This document shows, one piece after another, positions 23,146-32,938 of a stretch of DNA of 39,361 nucleotides. The stretch lies in NCBI RefSeq assembly GCF_003060965.1, contig NZ_QAII01000155.1, forward strand, positions 15,246-54,606, read 5' to 3'. Every line of letters starts with the position of its first letter. Within the stretch, counting starts at the first letter, position 1. A program made the translations under genes and the position numbers. The notes beneath the pieces were generated by a model that was given only the letters and a program-made list of their open reading frames with translations, did not search any database and had not been told where the DNA came from. The stretch comes from Caulobacter sp. HMWF025 (lineage in GTDB: Bacteria; Pseudomonadota; Alphaproteobacteria; Caulobacterales; Caulobacteraceae).

Positions 23146-25473
23146 TCAGAATTCTTCCCAGTCGCCGGGCCGTGAGGACGGCTCGACCTTCAGCGCCGTA
23201 TTGCCCGCGACATAGCGCTGGCGGAACGACTCGCGGGTTGGCGCCACCGCCGGACGCGGGGCGTCCCGGGTCCGAAGGCTCTGGACCTCGGCCCCGACCT
23301 TGAAGCGGCTGACCAGACGTTCCAGCTCAGCGGCCTCGCTGGACAGGGCATGGCTGGCCGCCGTCGACTGCTCGACCATGGCGGCGTTCTGCTGGGTGAC
23401 CTGGTCCATCTGATTGACAGCCTGGTTGACCTCGGCCAGGCCCACGGCCTGCTCCTTGGACGAGGCGGCGATCTCGCCGACCAGGTCGTTGATCTCGGCC
23501 ACCTGCCCGAGAATCTGGTCAAGGGTTTCCCCGGTTTCGCCGACCAGCCGCACGCCGCGACCGACCTGGTCGGTCGAGGTGCGGATCAGGGTCTTGATCT
23601 GCTTGGCCGCATCGGCCGATCGCTGGGCCAGGGCCCGGACTTCCTGGGCGACGACGGCGAAGCCGCGCCCGGCCTCGCCGGCCCGCGCGGCTTCAACGCC
23701 GGCGTTGAGGGCCAGCAGGTTGGTCTGGAAGGCGATCTCGTCGATGACGCCGATGATCTGGGTGATTTCCTGCGACGAGCGCTCGATGCCGCCCATGGCC
23801 TCGACCGCTTCCTTGACCACGACGCCGCTGCGCTGGGCATTGGTCTTGGCGCTCTCGGTCACCTGACGGGCCCGTTCGGCCCCTTCCGAGCTGCGACGGA
23901 CCGTGGCGGTGATCTGGTCGAGGGCTGCGGCGGTCTGTTCCAGGCCGGCGGCACCGCGCTCGGTGCGCTGGGCCAGATCGTCCGAGGCCTTGCTGATCTC
24001 GGCACAGCCGGCGCGAATGCTGCGGGCGGCATTGAGGATGCCCGACATGGTCGCCTGCAGGCTCTCGACGGCCGCGTTGAAGTCGCTGGGCATCTTGCGG
24101 GCATCGGCCGCGAACTGGTCTTCGCGCATCCGCCAGATCAGGTCGCCGTCGGCGAGCTTTTCCATGCCCTCGCCCAGGGCCGAGACGGCGCGGGCCTGGG
24201 CCTGGGCAAAGGCGGCGGCTTCCTGTTCGTGACGCAGGCGCTCGGCTTCGGCCACGGCGCGCTCGGATTCCTGTTCGGCCCGGCGGCGCTGGCCATCGGC
24301 GAGATCATGCCGGAAGCCGTCGAGCGCGCGGGCAATGGCCCCGATCTCGTCGCCGCCGGCCGTGCCGGGAACGGCCTGGTCATAGCGGCCGGCGCTGAGC
24401 GTGGCGACCGAGCGGGTCAGGCCGGCCAGCGGGGCCTTGACGAGCGTGGCGCTGGCGAAGAACAGGGCCGCCAGCACGGCCACCGTGATCAACAGGCCGC
24501 CGATGAACAGGATCCGGGCCAGACGGTCGGCCGGACCGGTAATGGCCGCCACCGGCACATCCATGACCAGGGCCCAGGTCGTGTTGAGTTCCGGCATGGC
24601 GATCGGCCGCACGATGCGCAGCATGGCGACATCCCCGGCCTCGATCCCCTTGATCTGGACTGCGGCACCACCGCCGAGCACGGCCTTGACCTGGTCGGCC
24701 CCGGCATCGCCATAGGGCTTCATGCGCAGGGCGGCATCGGGGTGCGCGACCCACTGGCCGTTGGACGACAGCAGCATCACGCGGCCGCCTTCCAGCGGAT
24801 GCAGCGCGCCGAGGGCCTTCGAAAGATTGTCCAGCGACATGTCGAGACCGGCGGCCCCGATCAGCCGGTTGCCGGACATCACCGGCATGGCGACCGAAGA
24901 CATCGCGACTTCCGTACCCGCGATGGTGTCGAGATAGGGCTCGGTCAGGACCGGCTTCTGGTCGCGGACGGTGTCGGTATAGTAGGTTTCGTTGAAGTCG
25001 GACCCGTCAGCCTGCAGCTCCAGAGCCGGCGCGCCGTTCTGATTGACCCAGTAGACCGAGAAGCGGCCGTCCTTGTTGGAGGCCATGGTCGCGTTGCCGA
25101 CGAACTCGGCGTCCTTGCCGTCCAGCGCATTGGGCTCGGCCATGAACCAGGCCCCCATGACGCTGTCGGTCGCCAGGGCGTTCGACTTGACGATGGCCAT
25201 GTACTTGTCGCGCCCGACCAGTCCCGCCTCGTGGGCCGAGGCGAGCGAGCCGCGCATGGCCCGGGTGGCCGAGGCCGCCTGGTTGATGTCGGAGCGCACC
25301 TTCTCGATGGCATCGTCGGCAACGGCACCGGCATACTGGTTCGTGAGGCCCGAGACGATGCTGCCCGTGTGCGACGAGACGGCTATGGCGGCGGCGATCA
25401 GCAGGAGCCCGATGGCCAGCCCCGCGACCAGGATCAGTTTCCAGGCGATCGTCAGGCGGCGGAAAGCAGACAT
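23146..25473 (-). CDS. Methyl-accepting chemotaxis protein, dCache type
   Basis: A 775-residue transmembrane chemoreceptor. TM1 is about 9-33, followed by a large periplasmic dCache_1-like sensor (about 35-318), TM2 (about 320-345), HAMP (345-400) and a long helical linker. The cytoplasmic signalling hairpin has its conserved tip IDEIAFQTNLLALNAGVEA near residue 573, with EAGRGFAVVAQEVRALAQRS. The last residues, GDWEEF, form a W-x-x-F tail like the NWETF pentapeptide that docks CheR/CheB. ATG 25473 is chosen because it gives a short basic lead to TM1; an upstream TTG would extend it by 12. dCache domains usually bind amino acids or other small metabolites; the ligand is unknown. Confidence 0.93.
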   Translation of the reverse strand: MSAFRRLTIAWKLILVAGLAIGLLLIAAAIAVSSHTGSIVSGLTNQYAGAVADDAIEKVRSDINQAASATRAMRGSLASAHEAGLVGRDKYMAIVKSNALATDSVMGAWFMAEPNALDGKDAEFVGNATMASNKDGRFSVYWVNQNGAPALELQADGSDFNETYYTDTVRDQKPVLTEPYLDTIAGTEVAMSSVAMPVMSGNRLIGAAGLDMSLDNLSKALGALHPLEGGRVMLLSSNGQWVAHPDAALRMKPYGDAGADQVKAVLGGGAAVQIKGIEAGDVAMLRIVRPIAMPELNTTWALVMDVPVAAITGPADRLARILFIGGLLITVAVLAALFFASATLVKAPLAGLTRSVATLSAGRYDQAVPGTAGGDEIGAIARALDGFRHDLADGQRRRAEQESERAVAEAERLRHEQEAAAFAQAQARAVSALGEGMEKLADGDLIWRMREDQFAADARKMPSDFNAAVESLQATMSGILNAARSIRAGCAEISKASDDLAQRTERGAAGLEQTAAALDQITATVRRSSEGAERARQVTESAKTNAQRSGVVVKEAVEAMGGIERSSQEITQIIGVIDEIAFQTNLLALNAGVEAARAGEAGRGFAVVAQEVRALAQRSADAAKQIKTLIRTSTDQVGRGVRLVGETGETLDQILGQVAEINDLVGEIAASSKEQAVGLAEVNQAVNQMDQVTQQNAAMVEQSTAASHALSSEAAELERLVSRFKVGAEVQSLRTRDAPRPAVAPTRESFRQRYVAGNTALKVEPSSRPGDWEEF

Positions 25474-25661
25474 CCAGGCAGTCTCCGGGCGCGAAGTGAA
25501 GTGTAACAAGGTTCACCAGACAAACCTGAAGACCTCGTTAACCATGGCGCAGGTTTCGACGGCTGCGACACTTGCCAGAGACTTTAAAGGCATAGCCGAT
25601 CGGCCGCAGCCTGGGCCGGACGAACAGCCATGCGGCCATTCGTCCCACAGGCCAGAGCGGC

Positions 25662-28028
25662 TCAGCGTGCGAAGCGGGCCCTCACCGGCGCATAGCTGTC
25701 CCACACCGCGCCGTCGCTGACCGAGCGCAGCAGCTTGACGTATTCGGCATGCGACCAGGCCAGGGGTGTCGCCGAGTCGGTGCCCTCGCCGCGGACATAG
25801 CCGTGGGCCGGAGCGGTGCCGACACCATCCCAGACCTGTTCGGGGATCAGCAGGCCGTCATTGGCAAACAGTTCCATGCCCTTGACGTACTGGGCGCGGA
25901 CCCGGTCGATCGCCGCCTTGTCCGGCGCGCCGTTCAGGCCGGCCAGGGCCAGCTCGTAATGGCCACGCTCGCCGGTGAAGATCGGCCACACCCGGCCGCG
26001 TCCACCGCGCGGCAGCGGATCGATCTCGCCATAATTGGCCCCGGTCTTGGTGTCCTCGCCATAGCCGTCGACCCCGTAGCGTCGCCAGCCGGCATAGCTG
26101 CCCTCCACGCCCGGGAAGGTGAAGCTGTAGCGGACGCGATAGAGGTCCTCGACGGCCTCGTCGTCCAGTTCCGGCAGGGTGGCCAGGACGGCCGGATCAT
26201 CGGCCCGGCGCACGCCGTAGCGGACCAGCTCCAGGAAGCCGCCGTCCAGCATCTTGTCCTCGGCGACCGTGTCCTGGCCGTTGCGCGACTCGACCGGGCT
26301 CTTGTTCTCGGCGTCCTGGTCGCTGTTGAGGCGCAGATAGTAGCGGCCGTCGCCCAGCGAGCCCTTGGTGGTGACCATCAGGCGCTCGACCTTCGACGAG
26401 TAGTCATCGGCCGTCTTGCGATAGCGGGCGGCCGAGGCCGTGTCGCCGGACAGTTCGGCGATGTCACCGGCCACGACGAGACCGGCGATCACCGCCGCCG
26501 TGGTCGAGGGCGAGTAGCCGCCCTGCTCTTCCCAGCGTTCCTGCTGGGTGAAGGGCGGAACGATGGTGGCGCTGTTCCAGCCGAGGCCCACCTTGCCGCC
26601 GTCGACCAGGAAGTCGGCGGCCGGCTTGATCATCCGGGCGTAGTAGGCCTTCAGCTCGGCCTCCGGCAGCCAGCCCTGCTTCCAGAGTTTCCAGCCCAGC
26701 ATGATCGGCATCGCGGTCTGGTCCAGCTGGACCCCGACCCATTCAGGTGTGCCGTCCACTTCCGACTTCTGCAGGAACCAGCCCCCGGCCCCGGTATTGC
26801 CCTTGGTCTTGCGGCCCACCTGTACGGTCGGCAGATAGTGGAAGGCCGCCAGCGGAGTCTGGATGTCGCCCAGGGCCGCCAGGGCCATGGCGCACTGGTA
26901 GAAGTCACGCGGCCAGACGGCCTTGTAGCCGGTCGAGGGCTTGGAAGCGTCGACCGTGTCGCCCCACGGGTTCGACAGCGAGGCGATCAGGGCCCCGGCA
27001 TAGGTGCGGTCTTCCTGCACCTTCAGCATCAGGGCGCTGGCCTGGACCAGCTTGCCGCCGTCCATGGCCGCGTCGCGCAGGCGCGGCAGCTGGCTCAGCG
27101 AGGCCAGATAGTCCTCCCAGCCCACGCGCGCGCCTTCGCCGTTATAGCGGGCCAGGACCTCGGCATAGCCCGTCTTTAGCGTGCCGTCGGCGGCCGCAGC
27201 GCTGTCGGCGGCGGTCTTGCCGAAGCCGATGGCATAGTCGACCGATACCGACTGCGCGGTCGCGGGCAACTGGCCGGTCAGCATGATCGTGCCGCGCGCC
27301 TTGCCGGTCGAGGCATAGAGCTTGTCGAGCTTGCCGTCCTTCAGGTCGGTGAGGCCGTCCGAGGCCCCGAGGAACCCGGCGCTGGCCGCGACGAAGGGCC
27401 TGGAGCCCTTCAGCGTCAGGAACGTGTTGCCCTCATTGGCGGTCAGGGCCGTCTTGCTGGCCGCGCCGGCATCACCGGCCCCGGTATTGGCCATGTGCGG
27501 TTCCAGCAGCAGATAGGGCGTCACCGACCCCTTCAGCGCCGTCACTGTGACCCGCACCATCAGGCTTTGGCGGTCAGGATCGGTGAAGATCCGCTTCTCG
27601 ATGACGAAGCGGCCCTGCTTGTCGGTGGTGGTGATCTTGTAGGCCGGCGACAGCGGCCGGCCGGCGGCGTCGACGTGCAGATATTCGGTCTTGGCCGTGG
27701 TGTCGGCCCCCTCGACCGCCAGGCCGGTCGCGGTCTGGACCGCAAAGCGCATCTGCTTGATCTGGGCCTGGTGGATCAGGCCGTACATGGTTTCGGTCAG
27801 CACGCCGTCGGCGACCGAGAACCAGACCTTGGAGACCACGCCGGTCGCGCCGCCGTCCTTGTACGCCCCGTCGGTATAGGCCTCATAGGATGCGCCGACG
27901 CCGGTCTTGGCGGCATAGGCCCAGGTCGACCGGGCTCCGGGCGCACCGGGCGCGGTCTGGGCGGCGGCGGAGCCGGCCACGGCGAAGACGGCCGTCGAGG
28001 CCAGGGCAAGAAGCTTCAAGGTACGCAT
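25662..28028 (-). CDS. Exported GH15 glucoamylase (glucan 1,4-alpha-glucosidase)
   Basis: A 788-residue enzyme releasing glucose from the non-reducing ends of maltodextrins. Residues 1-23 are a signal peptide (ending SAAAQ). An N-terminal beta-sandwich of the glucodextranase-N type (about 30-290) is followed by the (alpha/alpha)6 GH15 domain (about 300-785). The catalytic acid region is QERWEEQGGYSPST with E500/E501, and the base is E762 in PLAWSHAEY. WPRDFYQ and WVGVQLDQT are also typical. It is the last gene of the malY-esterase-glucoamylase run, 32 bases after the esterase. It should work in the periplasm on dextrins imported by MalA. Confidence 0.93.
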   Translation of the reverse strand: MRTLKLLALASTAVFAVAGSAAAQTAPGAPGARSTWAYAAKTGVGASYEAYTDGAYKDGGATGVVSKVWFSVADGVLTETMYGLIHQAQIKQMRFAVQTATGLAVEGADTTAKTEYLHVDAAGRPLSPAYKITTTDKQGRFVIEKRIFTDPDRQSLMVRVTVTALKGSVTPYLLLEPHMANTGAGDAGAASKTALTANEGNTFLTLKGSRPFVAASAGFLGASDGLTDLKDGKLDKLYASTGKARGTIMLTGQLPATAQSVSVDYAIGFGKTAADSAAAADGTLKTGYAEVLARYNGEGARVGWEDYLASLSQLPRLRDAAMDGGKLVQASALMLKVQEDRTYAGALIASLSNPWGDTVDASKPSTGYKAVWPRDFYQCAMALAALGDIQTPLAAFHYLPTVQVGRKTKGNTGAGGWFLQKSEVDGTPEWVGVQLDQTAMPIMLGWKLWKQGWLPEAELKAYYARMIKPAADFLVDGGKVGLGWNSATIVPPFTQQERWEEQGGYSPSTTAAVIAGLVVAGDIAELSGDTASAARYRKTADDYSSKVERLMVTTKGSLGDGRYYLRLNSDQDAENKSPVESRNGQDTVAEDKMLDGGFLELVRYGVRRADDPAVLATLPELDDEAVEDLYRVRYSFTFPGVEGSYAGWRRYGVDGYGEDTKTGANYGEIDPLPRGGRGRVWPIFTGERGHYELALAGLNGAPDKAAIDRVRAQYVKGMELFANDGLLIPEQVWDGVGTAPAHGYVRGEGTDSATPLAWSHAEYVKLLRSVSDGAVWDSYAPVRARFAR

Positions 28029-28060
28029 GGGGTCGATCTCCCGAAGGGGCGGACGGCGGC

Positions 28061-29002
28061 TCAGGCCCCCGCCGGGGCGGCGGGGTTGAGCAGGAATTTC
28101 AGTGGGATGGTCAGGCGGCGGTTCCACGACGGCTCGTTATGGTCCGCACCGGGGAAGGCCAGGCTCTCGAACTCCCGGCCCTTGCGATAGCCCTTGGCGG
28201 CAAAGATCGCGTCCACCCGGGCCTGGTACGGCGCATAGTTGGAATCGAGGTTCTGGTCGCCGTGGTCGAAATAGAAGCGGGTGCGCGGCGGTGACGGCAG
28301 GGCCTTGTCCAGATAGGCGGTGATGCCGGCCAGGACGTCAGAGCGCCACTGGTCGCGCGACACGCCGGAGCCTTCGCCGCTGCCCAGCGGCCAGTGGGTG
28401 GAGACACAGCCGACCGCGCCATAGACCTCGGGATAGTTCAGCCCGCCATAGAGCGAGATCAGCCCGCCCATGCTCGAGCCCATCAGGGTCGTGTGCTCGC
28501 GTCCCGGCAGGGTGCGATAGGTCTGGTCGATGAAGGGCTTCAGCTCCTCGACGAGGAACTTCAGATAACCGTCCGATTCCAGCGGTCCACGGGCCTGGGC
28601 CTTCAGCACCGAGCGGGTCGGCTCAGGCACGGCCTCGACCAGGGCTGCGGGGCCGTATTCGATATAGCGCTTGGCGGTGTTCCAGACCCCGACCACCAGG
28701 GTCTGCGGCACCTGGCCCTTGGCGATCAGGTCGGACAGCACCTCGTCGACGCCCCATTCGCCGAACGGCGCGCCGTCCGGATCGAACAGGTTCTGGCCGT
28801 CGTGCATGTAGAGCACGGCATGCGGCGCGCTGCCGGTGTCATAGCCCGGCGGCAGCCAGACCGTGACCCGCCGCGGATCGACATGGGCGGACTTGAAGAC
28901 CGGATACTCGACGACCCGGCCGACCGACACCGCGCGGGCCCGGGCCGTGCCGGCCGTCAGCACCGCGGTGGCGGCGGTGGCGAGAAAGAGACGGCGATCC
29001 AT
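28061..29002 (-). CDS. Tat-exported alpha/beta-hydrolase, esterase D/CE1-like
   Basis: A 313-residue serine hydrolase of the putative esterase (EstD/Fes, CE1-like) family. MDRRLFLATAATAVLTAG is a twin-arginine signal, so it is exported folded. The nucleophile is S177 in GSSMGG; the C-terminal histidine is in FPGADHNEPSW, and an FDHGD segment contributes the acid. VTVWLPPGYD and LYMHDGQNLFD are family features. ATG 29002 shares one base with the malY stop (TGATG), so the two are translationally coupled; a GTG immediately before is the alternative start. It might remove acyl groups from imported glucans, but no substrate is shown by sequence. Confidence 0.87.
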   Translation of the reverse strand: MDRRLFLATAATAVLTAGTARARAVSVGRVVEYPVFKSAHVDPRRVTVWLPPGYDTGSAPHAVLYMHDGQNLFDPDGAPFGEWGVDEVLSDLIAKGQVPQTLVVGVWNTAKRYIEYGPAALVEAVPEPTRSVLKAQARGPLESDGYLKFLVEELKPFIDQTYRTLPGREHTTLMGSSMGGLISLYGGLNYPEVYGAVGCVSTHWPLGSGEGSGVSRDQWRSDVLAGITAYLDKALPSPPRTRFYFDHGDQNLDSNYAPYQARVDAIFAAKGYRKGREFESLAFPGADHNEPSWNRRLTIPLKFLLNPAAPAGA

Positions 29003-30537
29003 CACTCGGCCTTTCCTGCGCTACGACGGGCCGGATCCTCGGGGTCACTGACCGCAAACACGCTGATCGCGGCGATGAAGAAGGCCCCTGCCCCCAGCAC
29101 CAGCGCAAAAATCGCCTGACCGCCGAAGAAGGTCTTCAGCAGCAGGCCCAGCACGGTGGCGGCCAGCAGCTGCGGGATGACGATGAAGAAGTTGAAGATG
29201 CCCATGTAGACGCCCATCTTCCGCGCCGGCAGGGCCCCGGACAGGATCGAATAGGGCACCGACAGGATCGAGCTCCAGGCAAAGCCGACGCCGATCATCG
29301 AGACCCAAAGCAGGGTCGGATCCTTGATGAACGGGAACGACAGCAGGCCCAGCCCGCCGAGCGTCAGGTTGATCGCATGGCTGGCCCGGCGGCCGACGAC
29401 CCTGGCGATCTGCGGGATCAACAGGGCGGCCAGGGCGGCGACGCCGTTATAGACGGCAAACAGCACGCCCACCCAGTCAGCCCCGGCATTGTAGGCGGCC
29501 GAGGTGGCGTCGGTGGAATGATAGTGGAAGGCGGCCACGGCAGGGGTCGTGTAGATCCACATGGCGAACAGGCCAAACCACGAGAAGAACTGGACCACCG
29601 CCAGCTGCTTCATGGTCGAGGGCATGGCGAAGAGGTCCTCGACCACCTCCATGAAGCCGTTGCCGGTGCGGCCGGCGCGCTTGAGCATCGCTGCGACGAG
29701 CTGGCAGACGCCGAAGCCGCCGATCATCGCCGCCAGGACATAGAGTTCCTTTTCCAGCTTCAGGGACACGATCAGGACAGCGGCCAGCACGCCGGTGGCG
29801 GCAAAGGCCACGCCCCAGCTCTGCAGAACCGAGACCGGCCGGTCTGGCTGAACCACGGGAGCCACGTCCGGCCCGAGGGCCGCCAGCCGGGCCGCTTCAA
29901 AGCCCTCGACCTGTTCGGGGCTGTATTCGCGGGTGGTGAACACCGTCCACATCACCGCCAGCAGCAGGCCGGCGGCGCCGGTATAGAAGGCGATCCGCAC
30001 CGCGTCGGGCACGACGCCCGGCGCGGCGGTATTGGCGACATGGAACCAGTTGGTCAGCATCCACGGCAGGGCCGAGGCCAGCACGGCACCGACCCCGATG
30101 AAGAAGGTCTGCATGCCGTAGCCGGTGGTCCGCTGCTCTTCGGGCAGGTTGTCGCCGACAAAGGCGCGGAACGGCTCCATGGTGATGTTGATCGAGGCGT
30201 CCATGATCCACAGCGCGGCGGCGGCGATCCACAGCACCGGCGCATTGGGCATGATCACCAGGGCCAGGCTGGTCAGGATGGCGCCCCAGAAGAAATAGGG
30301 CCTGCGGCGACCCAGCCGCCCCCAGGTCTTGTCGCTGAGATAGCCGATGATCGGCTGGACCAGCAGGCCGGTGGCCGGGGCCGCGATCCACAGGATCGCC
30401 AGGTCGTTCACATCGACGCCCAGGGTCTGGAAGATGCGGCTGGTATTGGCGTTCTGCAGGCCAAAGCCGATCTGGATTCCGAAGAATCCAAAGCACATGT
30501 TCCAGATCTGGAAGAAATTCAGCCGGGCCTTGGTCAT
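29002..30537 (-). CDS. malY: MFS maltose/maltodextrin transporter MalY
   Basis: A 511-residue inner-membrane transporter with about 12 membrane helices, of the SLC45/GPH-like sugar group of the major facilitator superfamily. The loop motif GYLSDKTWGRLGRRRPYFFWG between helices 2 and 3 is typical. In C. crescentus, MalY (CC2283) carries maltose across the cytoplasmic membrane and is repressed by MalI; the same neighbours occur here, which supports the name. ATG 30537 gives the short cytoplasmic lead MTKARLNFFQIWNM; the longer frame upstream is non-coding. It heads the run malY-esterase-glucoamylase. Three phased TTTGCA repeats lie 214 bases upstream of the start. Confidence 0.9.
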   Translation of the reverse strand: MTKARLNFFQIWNMCFGFFGIQIGFGLQNANTSRIFQTLGVDVNDLAILWIAAPATGLLVQPIIGYLSDKTWGRLGRRRPYFFWGAILTSLALVIMPNAPVLWIAAAALWIMDASINITMEPFRAFVGDNLPEEQRTTGYGMQTFFIGVGAVLASALPWMLTNWFHVANTAAPGVVPDAVRIAFYTGAAGLLLAVMWTVFTTREYSPEQVEGFEAARLAALGPDVAPVVQPDRPVSVLQSWGVAFAATGVLAAVLIVSLKLEKELYVLAAMIGGFGVCQLVAAMLKRAGRTGNGFMEVVEDLFAMPSTMKQLAVVQFFSWFGLFAMWIYTTPAVAAFHYHSTDATSAAYNAGADWVGVLFAVYNGVAALAALLIPQIARVVGRRASHAINLTLGGLGLLSFPFIKDPTLLWVSMIGVGFAWSSILSVPYSILSGALPARKMGVYMGIFNFFIVIPQLLAATVLGLLLKTFFGGQAIFALVLGAGAFFIAAISVFAVSDPEDPARRSAGKAE

Positions 30538-30750
30538 CCGCTTCCCCCAATCGCCCGTCGGTTGGCCCGACGATGCGCAAGTTTTTTCATAAGCCTTCAG
30601 AGGCGGCATTTGCGCACGTCGCCGGACACTGCGCAATCCGGATTTCCGGTATTCATAGGGATTTCAGAGCCGATTGATCACGACTTTCAGCGACCTTCAC
30701 CCCTGAAGTGAATCGGCATCCCTCCAGGCGCGGACCCTGGATCCTACAGA

Positions 30751-30776
30751 TTTGCATAAATTTGCAGGTATTTGCA
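30751..30776. promoter_or_regulatory. Candidate MalI operator upstream of malY (three phased TTTGCA)
   Basis: TTTGCA occurs at 30751, 30761 and 30771, exactly one helical turn apart. The first 17 bases, TTTGCATAAATTTGCAG, recur exactly upstream of the GH13 operon at 37648-37664. The site lies in the malY upstream region, just beyond the end of the GH97 gene. Assignment to the LacI-family regulator MalI is inferred from context. Confidence 0.6.
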
Positions 30777-30819
30777 GGACAGCCGCCTCCGGATCTGGCC
30801 GGAGGCGGCACACCCTGCC

Positions 30820-32862
30820 CTACTGCCGCGGCTTGCCCTTGCTGGCCGCCATGAAGCGGATGGCCTGACCGCCGCCGGGGGCCAGTCGCAAGGTCAGGAC
30901 GTCGCTGCTTGTGACCTCGCGTTCCTCAATGACGATGTCCTGCGGGGCCGTCTTCCAGTCCGCCTTGTCGCCATCGCGGTAGATCTGGGCCTTGTAGCGG
31001 CGGCCGGGCTCGAGGAAGCCCAGCGGCGCCGTCAGGACCCGGCCCTCCTCGTCGCTGATCGCGCCCAGGTACCAGTCGTCGCTCTTGCGATCCTTGCGCA
31101 CGATCGTGACGTAGTCGCCGATCTCGCCGTTCAGCACATGCGACTCGGACCAGTCGACGGGCACGTCCTCAATGAACTTGAACGGCTTGGGATTGGCCTC
31201 GTAGTTCTCCAGCAGGTCGGCGGCCATCTGGATCGGGCTGTAGAGGGTTACATACAGCGCCAGTTGCTTGGCCCAGGTGGTGGCCACGCCGTCGGGGGCC
31301 TTGGTCTTCATGCCGAAGATCCCCGGCGTGTAGTCCATCGGCCCGGCCAGCATGCGGGTGAAAATCAGGTTGGCTTCGTGCTCGGGTGGATTGCCGGGCT
31401 GGCCCCAGGCGCTGAACTCCATGCCGCGCGCCCCTTCCCGCGAGATCCAGTTGGGATAGGTGCGACGCAGGCCGGTGTCCTTGATCGGTTCATGGGCATT
31501 GATCGCCACCTGACGCTTGGCGGCCTCGGTCACGACCTTCAGGTGGTGCCGCGCCATGTCCTGGCCCTCGTGCCAGGCGTAGTGGATCTGGCCGTCGGTC
31601 CCCAGCACCTTGGCCTGGCCCGCATCGGCGACATAGCCGGTCTTCACCGCCGACATGCCGAGCGAATGATAGAGATCGAAGGCCGCGCCCATCTGGGTCT
31701 CATAGTGGGCGGCATTGCCCGAGGTCTCGTTGTGCCCGATCAGCGAGACGCCCTTGCTGCGGGCATAGTCGGTGACCTTCTTCAGGTCGAAATCGGGATA
31801 GGGCTTGGTGAAGTCGAAGTCCTGGCCGTTGCCGAACCAGTCGCCGTCCCAGCCCAGGTTCCAGCCCTCGACCAGCACCCCGCCCAGGCCGTGCTTGGCG
31901 GCGAAATCAATGTGCTTGATGGCGTTTTCCGTGGTCGCGCCGTGCTTCTCGCCGGAGGCCCAGGTCTTCTTGTCGAGGTGCATCTCCCACCAGACGCCGA
32001 CATATTTCATCGGCTTGATCCAGGAGACGTCGCCCAGCGCGTTGGGCTCGTTGAGGTTCAGGACGAGGTTGGACTCGACCAGGCCCCCGGCCGTGTCGGC
32101 GATCTGCATCGTCCGCCACGGAGTCGGGAACGGCGCGGTGCGGATCACCTTGGGGCCGCCGATGCCCGGGGTCAGGTTGGCCTTGAAGCGCCGGCCCTCG
32201 ACCCGGGTCAGGTTCATGCCCGAATAGTCGACCAGGGCCGCCTCATGGAAGGCGATGTGCAGGCCGTTGTCGGTGCGCACCGTCATCGGGGTCTGGGCGT
32301 CGCCGACCTCTTCGACGGGCGTGCGATGATAGAGATATTCCTCGCGGTTCCACTCGAAGGCCGGGATCCACCAGACGGTGGCCGGTTCGGCCAGCGAGAA
32401 CTCGGTGAGTTCCTCGCCGATCTTGACCTCTTTCAGATGGGTCTGGTCGGGGAACTCGTAGCGAAAGCCCACGCCGTCGTCATAGACGCGGAACACCACG
32501 TCGAACCGGCGCTGCAGGCCGTTCTTCTCGGCCAGGGTGACGCGCAGTTCGTTGTAGCGATTGCGGATGAACCGGCGCTCGCCATAGGGCTGCTCCCAGG
32601 TCTCGTCGAAGCTGCGGGTCGCCTCGCCGGCCAGCACCAGATTGCGCTCCAGCTTGGGGGCGTCGACCAGGATGAAGCCCAGCCGCGACGGGGCGATCAA
32701 CGGCTTGCCCAGCCGCGCCACGGTATAGCTGGGGCGACCGTCATTGTCGGTGGTGACCTCGACCGACAGCACCTTGTCAGGCGAGGCGATGGTCGCCGTC
32801 GGACCAGCCAGGGCGGGCGCGGCGACCAGCAGGAAGGCCGCGAGCGCTAGACGAAACAACAT
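30820..32862 (-). CDS. Exported GH97 alpha-glucosidase (SusB-like, inverting type)
   Basis: A 680-residue glycoside hydrolase of family 97. Residues 1-19 form a signal peptide (ending PALA), so it is periplasmic. An N-terminal beta-super-sandwich (to about 270) precedes the TIM barrel. The glutamates expected for the inverting SusB type are present: E379 (GHNETSG), E458 (NAHEPIK) and E482 (ARGMEF), with the SusB spacing of 24 between the last two. The family hydrolyses alpha-glucosidic bonds and often needs Ca2+. It is divergent from the LacI-family regulator and ends just before the malY regulatory region. ATG 32862 begins the signal peptide. Confidence 0.93.
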   Translation of the reverse strand: MLFRLALAAFLLVAAPALAGPTATIASPDKVLSVEVTTDNDGRPSYTVARLGKPLIAPSRLGFILVDAPKLERNLVLAGEATRSFDETWEQPYGERRFIRNRYNELRVTLAEKNGLQRRFDVVFRVYDDGVGFRYEFPDQTHLKEVKIGEELTEFSLAEPATVWWIPAFEWNREEYLYHRTPVEEVGDAQTPMTVRTDNGLHIAFHEAALVDYSGMNLTRVEGRRFKANLTPGIGGPKVIRTAPFPTPWRTMQIADTAGGLVESNLVLNLNEPNALGDVSWIKPMKYVGVWWEMHLDKKTWASGEKHGATTENAIKHIDFAAKHGLGGVLVEGWNLGWDGDWFGNGQDFDFTKPYPDFDLKKVTDYARSKGVSLIGHNETSGNAAHYETQMGAAFDLYHSLGMSAVKTGYVADAGQAKVLGTDGQIHYAWHEGQDMARHHLKVVTEAAKRQVAINAHEPIKDTGLRRTYPNWISREGARGMEFSAWGQPGNPPEHEANLIFTRMLAGPMDYTPGIFGMKTKAPDGVATTWAKQLALYVTLYSPIQMAADLLENYEANPKPFKFIEDVPVDWSESHVLNGEIGDYVTIVRKDRKSDDWYLGAISDEEGRVLTAPLGFLEPGRRYKAQIYRDGDKADWKTAPQDIVIEEREVTSSDVLTLRLAPGGGQAIRFMAASKGKPRQ

Positions 32863-32938
32863 GGGGATACTCCGTTCGGTGCGACCGCGCCTGGACTTGC
32901 CAAGCGCTGCCGACGATGCCTTAAGGGGCTTATGAAAA

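Noticed and set aside
25474-25661. Sigma-54 promoter upstream of the chemoreceptor
   Set aside because: TGGC and GC elements can be found but their spacing does not fit the -24/-12 rule.
30772-32850. Long open frame (692 codons) antisense to the GH97 gene
   Set aside because: It is a shadow of a complete glycoside hydrolase with signal peptide and catalytic glutamates.
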